Program-made: the position numbers and the translations under genes
The notes under the pieces: model-generated
Told to the model about the DNA's origin: nothing
Database searches by the model: none
The model's input: only the letters and a program-made list of their open reading frames with translations
In this document: positions 26,416 to 35,685 of the stretch, one piece after another
How the letters are laid out: each line of letters opens with the position of its first letter
Numbering within the stretch: the first letter of the stretch is position 1
From: DASRFR01 sp035651455
GTDB lineage: Bacteria; Acidobacteriota; Terriglobia; Terriglobales; Acidobacteriaceae
Assembly (NCBI GenBank): GCA_035651455.1
Contig: DASRFR010000058.1
Coordinates: 62,001 to 126,000, forward strand
Direction of reading: 5' to 3'
Length of the DNA: 64,000 bases

Positions 26416-27519
26416 GATGGCTGCTTTCCCGAGCGACGCATCTGAAGATATCCGCGAATAAAGGGCTGCAGGTCGCCGTCAAGAACGCGGTCGACGTCCC
26501 CCACCTCGACTTTGGTGCGGTGGTCCTTGATCAACCGATAGGGCTGCAGAACGTAAGAGCGAATCTGGGAACCGAAGTCGATATCCAGCTTGGAATCCTC
26601 GATCTTCTTCGTTAATTCCCGTTTCTTCTCCAATTCAAATTCGTAGAGTTTCGAACGTAGCATACTCATGGCACGTTCCCGGTTCTTGTGTTGCGAGCGC
26701 TCGTTCTGGCAAGCTACTACGAGACCTGTGGGAATGTGCGTGATACGAACCGCGGAATCAGTTGTATTTACGTGCTGACCGCCTTTGCCACTGGAGCGGT
26801 AGGTGTCGACCCGTAGGTCTTCGGGCTTAATATCTACGTGGATGCTCTCATCGATTTCCGGCGAAACGAACACGCTGGCAAAAGAAGTGTGTCGCCGCTT
26901 TGCCTGATCGAACGGAGAAATACGAACCAGGCGGTGAACGCCGATTTCGCTGGTCAGAAGGCCGTAAGCATATTCGCCGTTGACCGAAAACGTCGCCGAC
27001 TTGATGCCTGCTTCTTCCCCGGCCTGGTAGTCGTTGAGAACGGTCTGGAAACCCTGGCGTTCCGCCCAGCGCAGGTACATTCGCAGCAACATCTCGGCCC
27101 AATCCTGCGATTCCGTGCCGCCTGAGCCGGGATGGATTGTAACAATGGCATTGCGGGGATCGTGTTCACCGGATAGCAGGGTTTCGGTCTCGAGCCTATC
27201 GACGAGCGTTCGCAGAGAATTAATTTCCCGGCGCAGGTCGGTGTCTACCTTTTCACCTTCGCGGGCGAGTTCGAAATAGGCTGTAATGTCCTCGCCGTGG
27301 CGCACCAGTTCAGCCTCAGTCGACAACATCTCCTCAAGGCGCTTGCGCTCGCGCATGACTTGCTGCGACTTTTCGGGATTGGACCAGAGATTCGGGTCGG
27401 CAGCCTGCTTTTCAATCTCGGTCAGTTGCTGGCGGACATTGCCCGCGTCAAAGATACTCCCTTAGGTCGCGGACCTTGTCCTTGAGTGCGGCGTATTCCT
27501 GTTCTAATTCTTCGACCAT
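26412..27519 (-). CDS. prfB: Peptide chain release factor 2 with programmed +1 frameshift
   Basis: RF2 recognises UGA and UAA stop codons and triggers peptide release. The true gene starts at ATG 27519 (MVEELEQEYAALKDKV...) and reaches an in-frame TGA at codon 24 (27450-27448) in the context CTT TGA C. After a +1 slip the long frame continues LDAGNVRQQLTEIEK to 26412. GGQ is present (SSGKGGQHVNTTDSAVRITH), as is the RF2 domain order, with the stop-recognition region before it. An AGGGAG Shine-Dalgarno-like element lies 3 bases before the slip site, as in the well-known bacterial autoregulatory signal. The gene starts 2 bp after the lnt stop and overlaps the HD gene by 4 bp. Confidence 0.95.
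27447..27462 (-). promoter_or_regulatory. prfB programmed frameshift signal
   Basis: On the minus strand AGGGAG-TAT-CTT-TGA-C: an internal Shine-Dalgarno-like stimulator, a 3-nt spacer, the slippery Leu codon and the in-frame UGA. When RF2 is scarce, ribosomes pause at UGA and shift +1, making more RF2. The arrangement is essentially that of Escherichia coli. Confidence 0.93.
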
Positions 27520-27521
27520 GA

Positions 27522-29114
27522 CTAACGCTCTTTTTCCGGGCGGGATGTGAAGCGCATGACCAGCGCTCCCAGTGAAATTATCGCACAGGCGTAAGCGAAC
27601 CAGTCCCCGTGCCGGGTGTAAAAGGTGATTACTGAAGTGAGTGCATAGGGGGCCACCAAGGTCGTACGAATCTTCCGCTCGGCGCGCGCAATGATCCGGC
27701 CATAGGGGTCAATCGACGCGGTCACCCCAGTGTTGGTCGTGCTCAGGAGCCAGCGCTCGTTTTCGATGGCACGCATCCGGGTTTGCGCGAGGTGCTGCGC
27801 ATATGCCCCGCTGTCGCCATACCAGCCGTCGTTCGAAATATTCACCAGGAGTTCCGCGCCGTTCTTTGCGAAATCCCGGACCTCGTCGGGAAAGATCGAT
27901 TCGTAGCAGATAAAGACACCAAGTTTCTCTCCATCTGCCGACAGAGGCTCGCGCGACGTGCCACGGGCGAAATCCCCTACCGCGGCGGTCAGTCCTCCCG
28001 CAAAATTGAAAATCTTAGGAAAAGGGACGTACTCACCGAAGGGGACGAGATGAACCTTGTCGTAGCGCGCCGTCCACTCGCCCGTGGGACGGACCAAGGC
28101 AGCAGAGTTGTAGATTTCGGTTTTTTGGCCGGGGGCTTGCATCGCATTGCGCACCCCGATGCTTCCGACTAAAACGGATGCATTCGTCTGCCTCGCGATA
28201 TTGCTGATCATGTCGCGAAAGGCCGAATCGCCGGTATAAAACGGGGCCGGCGACTCAGGCCAAACGATCAGCTGGAGATTTCGTGGGCTTTGCGCGGCGG
28301 AGTGAACGCTCAAATTGGCCAGTTCGCGCAAGGTGCTGTCGAAGTAGTCTTTTGTCCAGTCTTCCGAAACCAGAATCGGGACATTCTCCTGAACGAGCAG
28401 GGCGGTATTGCTTGTGGGGAGCGACGGTGGACTGATCCAGCGCCCGGCTTGCAAAACAACGCCGGCGGCCAGCGCCGCGATCAGCAGCGTGTTTCGCTTG
28501 TCGCGCTTAACCAGGAATGCAGCCGCGAAAGCGGTGTTCACCAGCATGATCTCGAAGGAAACGCCGTATACACCCGTACAAGTCGCTATACGCGCAAGAG
28601 GAATATTGTCGACCTGCGAGATGCCGAGCAGATCCCAGGGGAAGCCGGTGATCCGCGTCCGCGCCAACTCCACGAACACCCAGATAAACGGCACAGCAAC
28701 CAGAGCGCGCCGCTGCACGCGTTCACGGTTGGCCACGAGGCAAACCAGGAATCCGAAGAAGCCGTGATACAGGCCCAGATAGAGGCAGAAGAGAATGAGC
28801 ACGAGAAATGCGACTGGGCGAGCCAGGCCACCATATTGGTGCATGGTGGAGTAAATCCAATAACACGTCCCTGCGTACCAGAAGATTCCGCAGATGTATG
28901 CGAGCAGGAATCCCTGTAACGGAGATGCCGGCAACAGCATCGGTGATTCCCGCAGTTGCAGGGTGTCAGGCGGCCGCGTGCGGAGAAGAGCGATCACAAG
29001 CGGAGCCACCGCAACCCAAGCAAGAACATACAAGTTGGGCAGGGGAAAGATAAGGATCTGCAGCCCAGCTGAAACAAAGACGAGCAGCCAGGCTGTTTTG
29101 TGGATCTGTCGCAC
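27522..29114 (-). CDS. lnt: Apolipoprotein N-acyltransferase
   Basis: 530 residues. Lnt transfers an acyl chain from phospholipid to the N-terminal cysteine of outer-membrane lipoproteins in the inner membrane. Six or more transmembrane helices occupy residues 1-225 (for example WLLVFVSAGLQILIFPLPNL, VAFLVLILFCLYLGLYHGFF) and the last helix lies near 500. The nitrilase-like periplasmic domain carries the catalytic triad: Glu in IVWPESPAPF, Lys in YDKVHLVPFGEYVPF and Cys in GVFICYESIFP. It is the first gene of an lnt-prfB-HD operon. Length and motifs agree with the family. Confidence 0.93.
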   Translation of the reverse strand: MRQIHKTAWLLVFVSAGLQILIFPLPNLYVLAWVAVAPLVIALLRTRPPDTLQLRESPMLLPASPLQGFLLAYICGIFWYAGTCYWIYSTMHQYGGLARPVAFLVLILFCLYLGLYHGFFGFLVCLVANRERVQRRALVAVPFIWVFVELARTRITGFPWDLLGISQVDNIPLARIATCTGVYGVSFEIMLVNTAFAAAFLVKRDKRNTLLIAALAAGVVLQAGRWISPPSLPTSNTALLVQENVPILVSEDWTKDYFDSTLRELANLSVHSAAQSPRNLQLIVWPESPAPFYTGDSAFRDMISNIARQTNASVLVGSIGVRNAMQAPGQKTEIYNSAALVRPTGEWTARYDKVHLVPFGEYVPFPKIFNFAGGLTAAVGDFARGTSREPLSADGEKLGVFICYESIFPDEVRDFAKNGAELLVNISNDGWYGDSGAYAQHLAQTRMRAIENERWLLSTTNTGVTASIDPYGRIIARAERKIRTTLVAPYALTSVITFYTRHGDWFAYACAIISLGALVMRFTSRPEKER

Positions 29115-29227
29115 AGGTCAGAATAACAAATGGATGCGATGCGTCATGCCGTCCTCTGCGCAGGCCAGATTGCCGCAGCAGCCATAAAGCCGTGCTTCGC
29201 CGACCGCTACCCCGTACAATGCACGCC

Positions 29228-30628
29228 ATGAAACGAATGCTGCTCCTCATCGTTATCAGCCTCGGGTTTTCGACGCCGAATATCTTTGCCACGCCTGCCA
29301 CGATGCGACTGGATTACTACCACTCGGGAAAAGTCGGGCAAGAGACCTTCAGCCTCGATCGGATTGTCGTCGAACCCCTGCCCTGGCCTGGAGATCCGGG
29401 AAAAAATGTCGATGATAGCAATCTGGGCAATTACTTCTTCGAGGTCGATGATACGGCGAGCGGACGCACGCTCTACTCGCGCGCTTTCAATTCCATCTAT
29501 GGCGAGTGGATCACCACAGACGAAGCGAAAAGCATGGATAGGACCTTCTCCGAGTCGCTGCGCTTCCCTGCCCCGACGGTACCAGTCCATGTTCTGCTTA
29601 AGAGTCGCAGTGCAGGCGAGTCTGGCTTTCACGAGGTCTGGAGTGTGGACATAAATCCGCACGACAAGTTCATCGACACGTCGCGGCCGCCGTCGCCCGG
29701 TCCGTTGCTGAAGATTCAGCAATCGGGCGACTCCATAACCAAAGTCGATCTGCTGGTACTCGGTGATGGTTATACCGCAGCCGAAAGAGCGAAGTTCGAG
29801 CAGGATGCACACCGCTTTGCCGACATGCTTTTTTCCACCTCTCCGTTTCGCGAACACCGCAACGATTTCAATGTGTGGGGATTGTGTCCACCGGCTGACG
29901 AGAGCGGAATCTCAAGGCCTTCCACGGGAGTTCACCGCCGCAACCCGCTGGGAACCACCTATGATACATTCGATACAGAACGCTACATTCTGACGACGAA
30001 TAATCGTGCCCTGCGGGACGTTGCGTCATACGCGCCGTACGAGTTCATTGAAATCCTTGTAAACGACCAGACGTACGGAGGCGGCGGAATTTTCAACCTC
30101 TATGCCACGGTTGCTATTGACAGCGAGTGGGCCGGATACGTGGGAGTACACGAATTCGGACACCACTTTGCCGCGCTCGCGGATGAGTACTACACGTCGC
30201 CCGTCGCCTATACCCCAGCAAGTCAGAAAAGCGAACCGTGGGAACCCAACGTTACTGCCCTTCTGAATCCCGGCAAGCTGAAATGGAGAGACTTGGTGGC
30301 CCCAGGCACGCCGCTGCCCACCCCGTGGCGCAAAGACGAGTTCGAATCGTATGAGCGGGACATTCAGAAACAGCGGCGGCAACTTCGGGCTGCTAATCGT
30401 CCCGAGTCCGAGATGAATAATTTGTTCCGGCATGAGGCACAGCGGGAAGAAACGCTTTTAAAGTCTGACCAGTATTCCGGCACGGTGGGCGCCTTCGAGG
30501 GTGCCGACTATGAGGCGCACGGGTATTATCGTCCGGAGGAGAACTGCATAATGTTTACTCGTTATGCGCAGTTCTGTGCGGTTTGCCGCCGAGCGATTGA
30601 GCGAATTATCGCGATGTACGCGTCTTGA
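29228..30628 (+). CDS. Secreted M64-family (IgA-peptidase-type) metallopeptidase
   Basis: 466 residues from ATG 29228, chosen because it begins a signal peptide (MKRMLLLIVISLGFSTPNIFA). An N-terminal beta domain (residues about 25-165) precedes the peptidase domain. That begins with LLVLGDGYTAAERAKFEQDA, a typical M64 opening, and holds the zinc motif HEFGHHFAALADEYY at about 308 (HExxH plus downstream acidic residues). CIM and CAVCRR near the C-terminus also match family members. The substrate is unknown; the name IgA peptidase comes from the founding member and should not be taken literally in a soil-type bacterium. It is divergent from lnt and convergent with the next gene, with a 1-bp gap. 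Confidence 0.87.
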   Translation: MKRMLLLIVISLGFSTPNIFATPATMRLDYYHSGKVGQETFSLDRIVVEPLPWPGDPGKNVDDSNLGNYFFEVDDTASGRTLYSRAFNSIYGEWITTDEAKSMDRTFSESLRFPAPTVPVHVLLKSRSAGESGFHEVWSVDINPHDKFIDTSRPPSPGPLLKIQQSGDSITKVDLLVLGDGYTAAERAKFEQDAHRFADMLFSTSPFREHRNDFNVWGLCPPADESGISRPSTGVHRRNPLGTTYDTFDTERYILTTNNRALRDVASYAPYEFIEILVNDQTYGGGGIFNLYATVAIDSEWAGYVGVHEFGHHFAALADEYYTSPVAYTPASQKSEPWEPNVTALLNPGKLKWRDLVAPGTPLPTPWRKDEFESYERDIQKQRRQLRAANRPESEMNNLFRHEAQREETLLKSDQYSGTVGAFEGADYEAHGYYRPEENCIMFTRYAQFCAVCRRAIERIIAMYAS

Positions 30629-30629
30629 T

Positions 30630-31247
30630 TTACGCGTGAGGAAGACGCTCCCGGACGAATTGCACGATCTCTGGTGTGACGTAATGCGGCGGTCGAATAT
30701 GGAACGTCGGACGGTCCGCAAGCGACTTCATAGACACACGTTTCCACGTAGCCGAACCCGGGATTTCTGTATCCCGATGATGCAGCACAACCGCGTGGGC
30801 GAGGTCCAAGAACTCCTGCGCAGAGATTTTGAAGTCCGCAGTGCCAGGGTCGAGTACTGTCAAATACAGGTCGGGCCGCAAGAACTTCACGATGCTATTC
30901 GACTCGATAATTACGTTCTCCGCCGCCGAGATCTTTTGCCGGATAACCGGCATTGCCTCGGCGAGTCGGCCCTGCTCCGTACGAACCCACCATGCTCGAA
31001 CAGAGCCTGCCTGCAGGAATCGGGAGGTATCCGATTTACCCGACCGGTCTCTCTCTTCCGATACCGCCCAGCTGTGATCAGTGGTCGCGCAGTCACAGAG
31101 TTCACCATTTGCCGAGCAGATGCCGTGTCCGTATTGTGTGATTTTGAAGGCGGTCCAGTGGAACTCCGGCAAAGCGGAAATCAGGCCAGCTACGACGCTT
31201 GTCTTTCCAACGCTTCGAGAGTGTCCGCCGACAACGATAATTGACAT
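30630..31247 (-). CDS. P-loop NTPase of MobB-like type
   Basis: 205 residues. VGGHSRSVGKTSVVAGLISA at the N-terminus is a Walker A of the SIMIBI/MobB-DTBS type. FHWTAFKITQYGHGICS and ENVIIESNSIVKFLRPDLYLTV correspond to the switch and Walker B regions. CSANGELCDC and a later SDTSRFLQAG segment resemble MobB-like proteins that help load the guanine-dinucleotide molybdopterin cofactor. The match is incomplete, and the family in Acidobacteriota is uncharacterised. It ends 1 bp from the M64 gene, convergent. A link with the molybdoenzyme operon elsewhere in the window is attractive but unproven. Confidence 0.6.
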   Translation of the reverse strand: MSIIVVGGHSRSVGKTSVVAGLISALPEFHWTAFKITQYGHGICSANGELCDCATTDHSWAVSEERDRSGKSDTSRFLQAGSVRAWWVRTEQGRLAEAMPVIRQKISAAENVIIESNSIVKFLRPDLYLTVLDPGTADFKISAQEFLDLAHAVVLHHRDTEIPGSATWKRVSMKSLADRPTFHIRPPHYVTPEIVQFVRERLPHA

Positions 31248-31346
31248 GAGAGTCGGCCTTCAGGCCTCATAGCCGCAATTCGAATCGTTCCCAACAGATG
31301 CAGCGCGCCATTGCAGCACGTATGCTGATGAGATCATCCTTTCACG

Positions 31347-32339
31347 CTAACCTTTGGCCATCTTAGCCAAGAGTGCCAACTCTTTCAGATATTCCCGGAT
31401 GGGCCGGGCTGGGGTCCCCCAGAAAACCACTCCCTTGCCGCGGATCACCTTCTTGGAAGGTATTCCGCTCTGCGCGCCGAGAATAGTGCCCGACTCAATG
31501 CGCACGTGATCCGCGATGCCGACCTGTCCGCCGATGACGACGCCGTCCTCAACCACCGCGCTTCCAGACAAACCGGTTTGGGCCGCGATGACAACATCCT
31601 CACCGATTTGGACGTTATGGGCGACGTGAACCAGGTTGTCGATCTTTGTACCGCGCCGGATGCGTGTTGTGTCGAGCGCGCCGCGATCGATCGTGGCATT
31701 AGCGCCGATTTCTACATCGTCTTCAATCTCAAGAGTTCCAATCTGGGGGAACTTGGAATAGTGGCCAGTGTTTCGGTCACGAACGTAACCAAAACCATCG
31801 CTGCCAAGGACGGCGCCGGCGTGAACGATGACTCGATTACCGAGGCGAGTGTTTTTGTAAATCGTCACCTGAGGATATATCTGGCAGTTGCATCCAATGC
31901 TTACATTTTCGCCCATAACGCACCCGGCACCGATACGGGAGCCATCGCCGATGTTGACGCCTTCGCGGATCACGGCCCTCTCCTCCACGATAATGTCCCG
32001 TCCCATTCTGACGGACGGGTGCACGATGGCAGTGGCATGTACGCCAACACTGACGACCTGAGGTGACGCAAACAATGTAGCCGCGCGGGCAAAAGCTAAA
32101 CGTGGCTGATCGGAGATCAGAAGCGGCTTGGATGCTGGAGCACCCTCGGCGAAGTTTCCTGCGATCACAGCGGCCGCGTGCGATTGCAATGCCTTCGGAA
32201 GGTGCACCTCATCCTCCACAAATACGAGGTCGCCTGGTTTCGCGGATGCAAGACTTGCGATTCCCATAACCTGCACCGCACGGTCGCCAACAACACGTGC
32301 ATTTACGTGGCCGGCCACTGCTTCCAAGGAATGTCTCAT
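31347..32339 (-). CDS. lpxD: UDP-3-O-acylglucosamine N-acyltransferase
   Basis: 330 residues. LpxD adds the N-linked hydroxyacyl chain in lipid A synthesis, in the cytoplasm. The N-terminal uridine-binding domain (residues 1-100, GIASLASAKPGDLVFVED) is followed by a left-handed parallel beta-helix of hexapeptide repeats (VRMGRDIIVEERAVIREGVN). The catalytic histidine is in VHVAHNVQIGEDVVIAAQTG, and the C-terminal helix (IREYLKELALLAKMAKG) is present. Length matches the family. The usual lpx neighbours (bamA, fabZ, lpxA) are absent; it stands alone between the P-loop gene and the S9 peptidase. Confidence 0.93.
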   Translation of the reverse strand: MRHSLEAVAGHVNARVVGDRAVQVMGIASLASAKPGDLVFVEDEVHLPKALQSHAAAVIAGNFAEGAPASKPLLISDQPRLAFARAATLFASPQVVSVGVHATAIVHPSVRMGRDIIVEERAVIREGVNIGDGSRIGAGCVMGENVSIGCNCQIYPQVTIYKNTRLGNRVIVHAGAVLGSDGFGYVRDRNTGHYSKFPQIGTLEIEDDVEIGANATIDRGALDTTRIRRGTKIDNLVHVAHNVQIGEDVVIAAQTGLSGSAVVEDGVVIGGQVGIADHVRIESGTILGAQSGIPSKKVIRGKGVVFWGTPARPIREYLKELALLAKMAKG

Positions 32340-32475
32340 GCGTGTGTTTTATCAGCATGTTGTGCCTAAGAAAAGCGGGAGGCCGTCAGCGCAGGATCAT
32401 GTTCCTGCGGGTAACGTCCATACACCTACGAGCGATCTGCTGCTAAACTTTTGATTCGAACCTTCGGAACCATCC

Positions 32476-34449
32476 ATGCGAATCCTACTTCTCTTTGCTA
32501 TCGTCATTGCCATGAGCGTGTTTGCAGCAACTCAAAGCCTGCCCGCACCGCAGGCCATCACCGATCCTAAACAGATTTCGAGCAAACCTAACGCCCAAGT
32601 CGATAAAGATCTCTCGATCGAAAAGCTCTATATGACGCGAGCCGTCGGCGGTACTACCTGGTCCCCGCATGGCAAGACCATCGCGTTCGTTACCAATATC
32701 ACTGGCCGTAACAATCTCTGGCTGGTTCCGTCTGAGGGTGGATGGCCGATGCAGTTGACCATCAGCGATCAGCGGCAGAGTGCCCCGGCGTGGTCGCCCG
32801 ACGGAAAGTGGATCGCTTATCAATCCGATTACGACGGCGACGAACAATGGGACATCTTTCTGGTTTCGCCGAAGACGGGACAGATCGTCAATGTGACGCA
32901 TACACGCGACGTGGCCGAGATGCATCCCACGTGGTCGCCGGATGCCCGATATCTCGCGTACATGGTGAAACCCAAAACGTCGTCTGTATTTGAGATTGAC
33001 GTATATGACACGCTCATGCGGGAGGTGAAGCATCTGACGAGCGGCACTCCCAAGGACCGGCTGAACGCAGGGCCGATTTGGTCCAAGGACGGCAAGAATG
33101 TGGTGTACACCCAAACACAGGCGAAGGGCACAGACTCAAATGTGTTCATCGCCGAACTGGAGAGCGGGAAAAGCACGTTATTGACGCCACATGATGGCGA
33201 GAAACTGTACGAGGCGAATGCCGTCTCACCCGACGGCAAGAAGGTCCTGATAACATCGAACGCCGGCAATGGCTATGACAACGTCGGCCTGCTCGACGTC
33301 GCCTCCAAGAAAATTACATGGCTGACGCAAGACAAATGGGAGATTACTGCGGGCGATTTTTCGCCCGATGGCCACGCGCTCACCTGGACCGCCAACATCG
33401 ACGGCAACACCGATATTTATGTGCATCACCTCGGGAGCGGGCACACTACCGCCCTGCCGCTACCGAAGGGAGTGAACCAATTAGGCGGCTCAGATACCGC
33501 CTTCAGCAAGGATGGATCGCGGCTGATCTATTACCACAACGGGCCGAATGCTCCGAATGATGCTTGGGTACACGAACTGAGCAGTGGCAACTCGCACCAG
33601 GTCACGAATTCGCTGGTGGCGGGAATACGTTCGCAGGACATGGTAGAGCCTTACCTGGTGCATTATCCCAGCAAAGATGGCAAATGGACCATCTCGGCTT
33701 TCGTCTATATGCCGTATAACCTCCCGCGAAATGGGCAGCATCCATCGATTGTGTATGTGCATGGCGGGCCCACTTCACAGACGGTAAATTCCTTCAACCG
33801 GCTAGTCCAGTACGTTGCTAACCAGGGATACATTGTGATTGCTCCCAACTACCGCGGCTCGACCGGCTATGGCAAAGACTTTCAACAGGCTAATCTTTTC
33901 GACATGGGCGGCGGCGACCTGCAGGATGTACTCGCCGCGGCAGATTGGATCAAGCAGACGGGATATGTCGACCCCAAAAAGCTGATCCTGATGGGCGGCA
34001 GTTACGGTGGATACATGACAATGATGGGAGTAACCAAAGCGCCCGACGTTTGGGCTGCCGGGGTTCCGATTGTGCCGTTCGTGAACTGGTTCACTGAAAT
34101 CGAAAATGAAGATCCTGTTTTGCAGCAATCTGATTTGGCGACCATGGGTGACCCTGTCAAAAATAAGGCATTGTTCGAAGAGCGGTCGCCGATCAACTAC
34201 ATCGACCAGGTGAAGGCACCCTTGTTGTTGCTGGCCGGCGGACACGACCCTCGCTGTCCTAAAACCGAGTCACAGCAGGTGGCCGATGCCATCAAAAAAC
34301 GCGGCGGAGTGGTGGAGTACAAAGTTTATGAAAATGAAGGCCACGGCTTTGCCCGAGTCGAGAATCAGATCGACGCTTACAAGCGCGTGGCCGAGTTCCT
34401 GAAGGCGCATGTTCCACCAGGGGATTGCGGATGCTCGCTGAATGATTAG
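32476..34449 (+). CDS. Secreted S9-family prolyl-oligopeptidase-type peptidase
   Basis: 657 residues with a signal peptide (LLLFAIVIAMSVFA). The N-terminal half is a TolB/PD40 beta-propeller: repeated 'PxWSPDGKxIAY' such as SAPAWSPDGKWIAYQSD, HPTWSPDARYLAYM and VSPDGKKVLI. The C-terminal alpha/beta-hydrolase domain has catalytic Ser at about 509 (GGSYGGYMTMMG), Asp in AGGHDPRCP and His in NEGHGFARVENQ. This is the DPP-IV/acylaminoacyl-peptidase branch of S9, cutting short peptides outside the cytoplasm. Length and domain order agree. It overlaps no neighbour; the next gene is on the other strand. Confidence 0.9.
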   Translation: MRILLLFAIVIAMSVFAATQSLPAPQAITDPKQISSKPNAQVDKDLSIEKLYMTRAVGGTTWSPHGKTIAFVTNITGRNNLWLVPSEGGWPMQLTISDQRQSAPAWSPDGKWIAYQSDYDGDEQWDIFLVSPKTGQIVNVTHTRDVAEMHPTWSPDARYLAYMVKPKTSSVFEIDVYDTLMREVKHLTSGTPKDRLNAGPIWSKDGKNVVYTQTQAKGTDSNVFIAELESGKSTLLTPHDGEKLYEANAVSPDGKKVLITSNAGNGYDNVGLLDVASKKITWLTQDKWEITAGDFSPDGHALTWTANIDGNTDIYVHHLGSGHTTALPLPKGVNQLGGSDTAFSKDGSRLIYYHNGPNAPNDAWVHELSSGNSHQVTNSLVAGIRSQDMVEPYLVHYPSKDGKWTISAFVYMPYNLPRNGQHPSIVYVHGGPTSQTVNSFNRLVQYVANQGYIVIAPNYRGSTGYGKDFQQANLFDMGGGDLQDVLAAADWIKQTGYVDPKKLILMGGSYGGYMTMMGVTKAPDVWAAGVPIVPFVNWFTEIENEDPVLQQSDLATMGDPVKNKALFEERSPINYIDQVKAPLLLLAGGHDPRCPKTESQQVADAIKKRGGVVEYKVYENEGHGFARVENQIDAYKRVAEFLKAHVPPGDCGCSLND

Positions 34450-34473
34450 TGGATTGCGCTCAATAGGGGCTAG

Positions 34474-35439
34474 CTACACTTTCGCCAACTCCTGGCTCAG
34501 CGCACTTTCGACCTCGCGATATTCGCTGTCGCTCAGACGGAAATCAGCAGCTCCGATGATTCCATCTACTTGCTCGGCGCTGCGAACCCCGACAATGGCT
34601 CCAGTCACCGCCGCATTGTGTAAGGTCCATGCCACTGCCACTTCTCCCGGCCTGCGCCCATGCCGGTTTGCGATCTCACGCAGGAGTTCAACCAGCCGCA
34701 AATTGCGGGACAGCAGCGGTTCCTGAAAATTCGGATCTCTACGTCTCCAGTCCTCGGCGGACAGATCCGATACGCGTTGGCGAGTCATGGCCCCGGTCAG
34801 CAATCCAGAGTACATCGGCGAGTACACGATCACGCCGATTCCCTGCTGCCTGGCGAAGGGCAGGATTTCATCTTCGACTTCGCGCGCCAGCATAGAATAC
34901 GGGGGCTGCAACGAGGTGATCGGAGCGATCTTCTGTGCACGCTTCATCTGCTGGACGCTGAAGTTGGAAACCCCGATCCAGCGCACTTTGCCTGCTTCTT
35001 TCAGGCGAGCCATCTCGGTCCAGCCCTCTTCGATGTCAGCGTCGGGATCGGGCCAGTGGATCTGGTAGAGGTCAATGACGTCGCTGTTGAGCCGGCGTAG
35101 GCTGTTTTCGCATTCCCGCCGAATTGACTCTGCCTTCAGTGATCCCCCGACTTCACCCTTTTCGTTCCAGACCCGCTCGCACTTGGTAAACACGTAAGGG
35201 CGCTGACTGCGGGCCTGCAAGGCGCGGGCAACTACCTCTTCCGAGTGCCCGAGGCCGTAGACGCCAGCGGTATCAATCCAGTTAATCCCATACTCTAGTA
35301 CTTTGTGAATGGCGGCAATCGACTTGTCGTCGTCCTGTGGACCCCAACTGAAAGCCCAGCCGGAGCCACCCATGGCCCATGCGCCGACTCCTATTGGAGT
35401 AATTTGCAGATCGCTGTTCCCCAACTGCTTTGTTTCCAT
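34474..35439 (-). CDS. Aldo/keto reductase
   Basis: 321 residues, a TIM-barrel NADPH oxidoreductase. The catalytic tetrad is visible: Asp and Tyr in WIDTAGVYGLGHSE, Lys in VFTKCERV, His in LYQIHWPD. NADP-binding residues lie in GAIVGVRSAEQVDGIIGAAD near the C-terminus. This is the subgroup typified by E. coli YdhF/Tas and yeast-type AKR11-13 enzymes, with broad carbonyl substrates. It is divergent from the sigma-54 activator gene across 246 bp, and convergent with the S9 peptidase. The physiological substrate is unknown. Confidence 0.88.
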   Translation of the reverse strand: METKQLGNSDLQITPIGVGAWAMGGSGWAFSWGPQDDDKSIAAIHKVLEYGINWIDTAGVYGLGHSEEVVARALQARSQRPYVFTKCERVWNEKGEVGGSLKAESIRRECENSLRRLNSDVIDLYQIHWPDPDADIEEGWTEMARLKEAGKVRWIGVSNFSVQQMKRAQKIAPITSLQPPYSMLAREVEDEILPFARQQGIGVIVYSPMYSGLLTGAMTRQRVSDLSAEDWRRRDPNFQEPLLSRNLRLVELLREIANRHGRRPGEVAVAWTLHNAAVTGAIVGVRSAEQVDGIIGAADFRLSDSEYREVESALSQELAKV

Positions 35440-35685
35440 CTCTTCCCTCCCATGAATGCGTCATTATGGTTGTTGCCGATTCACTTGAAGATGCAACTGC
35501 ATCGCCAACCGGTCTCCTATGGTGCAGCCGATATTTGAATCAACTGTTTGCGGAGACGGAATGCGCAAGGGACTTCGTTCGCGACCCTTGGGATAGGGCT
35601 AAAAGTCAAATTTTAGACACCGGGAGCGAATCAGCGTCATCTAAGACAGGTGTCCAGCTCCAGAGTGAAGCAGGCAGAGCGATAA

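Noticed and set aside
28290..28919. Long plus-strand frame opposite lnt
   Set aside because: Shadow of the lnt coding sequence; lnt has a full catalytic triad and membrane helices.
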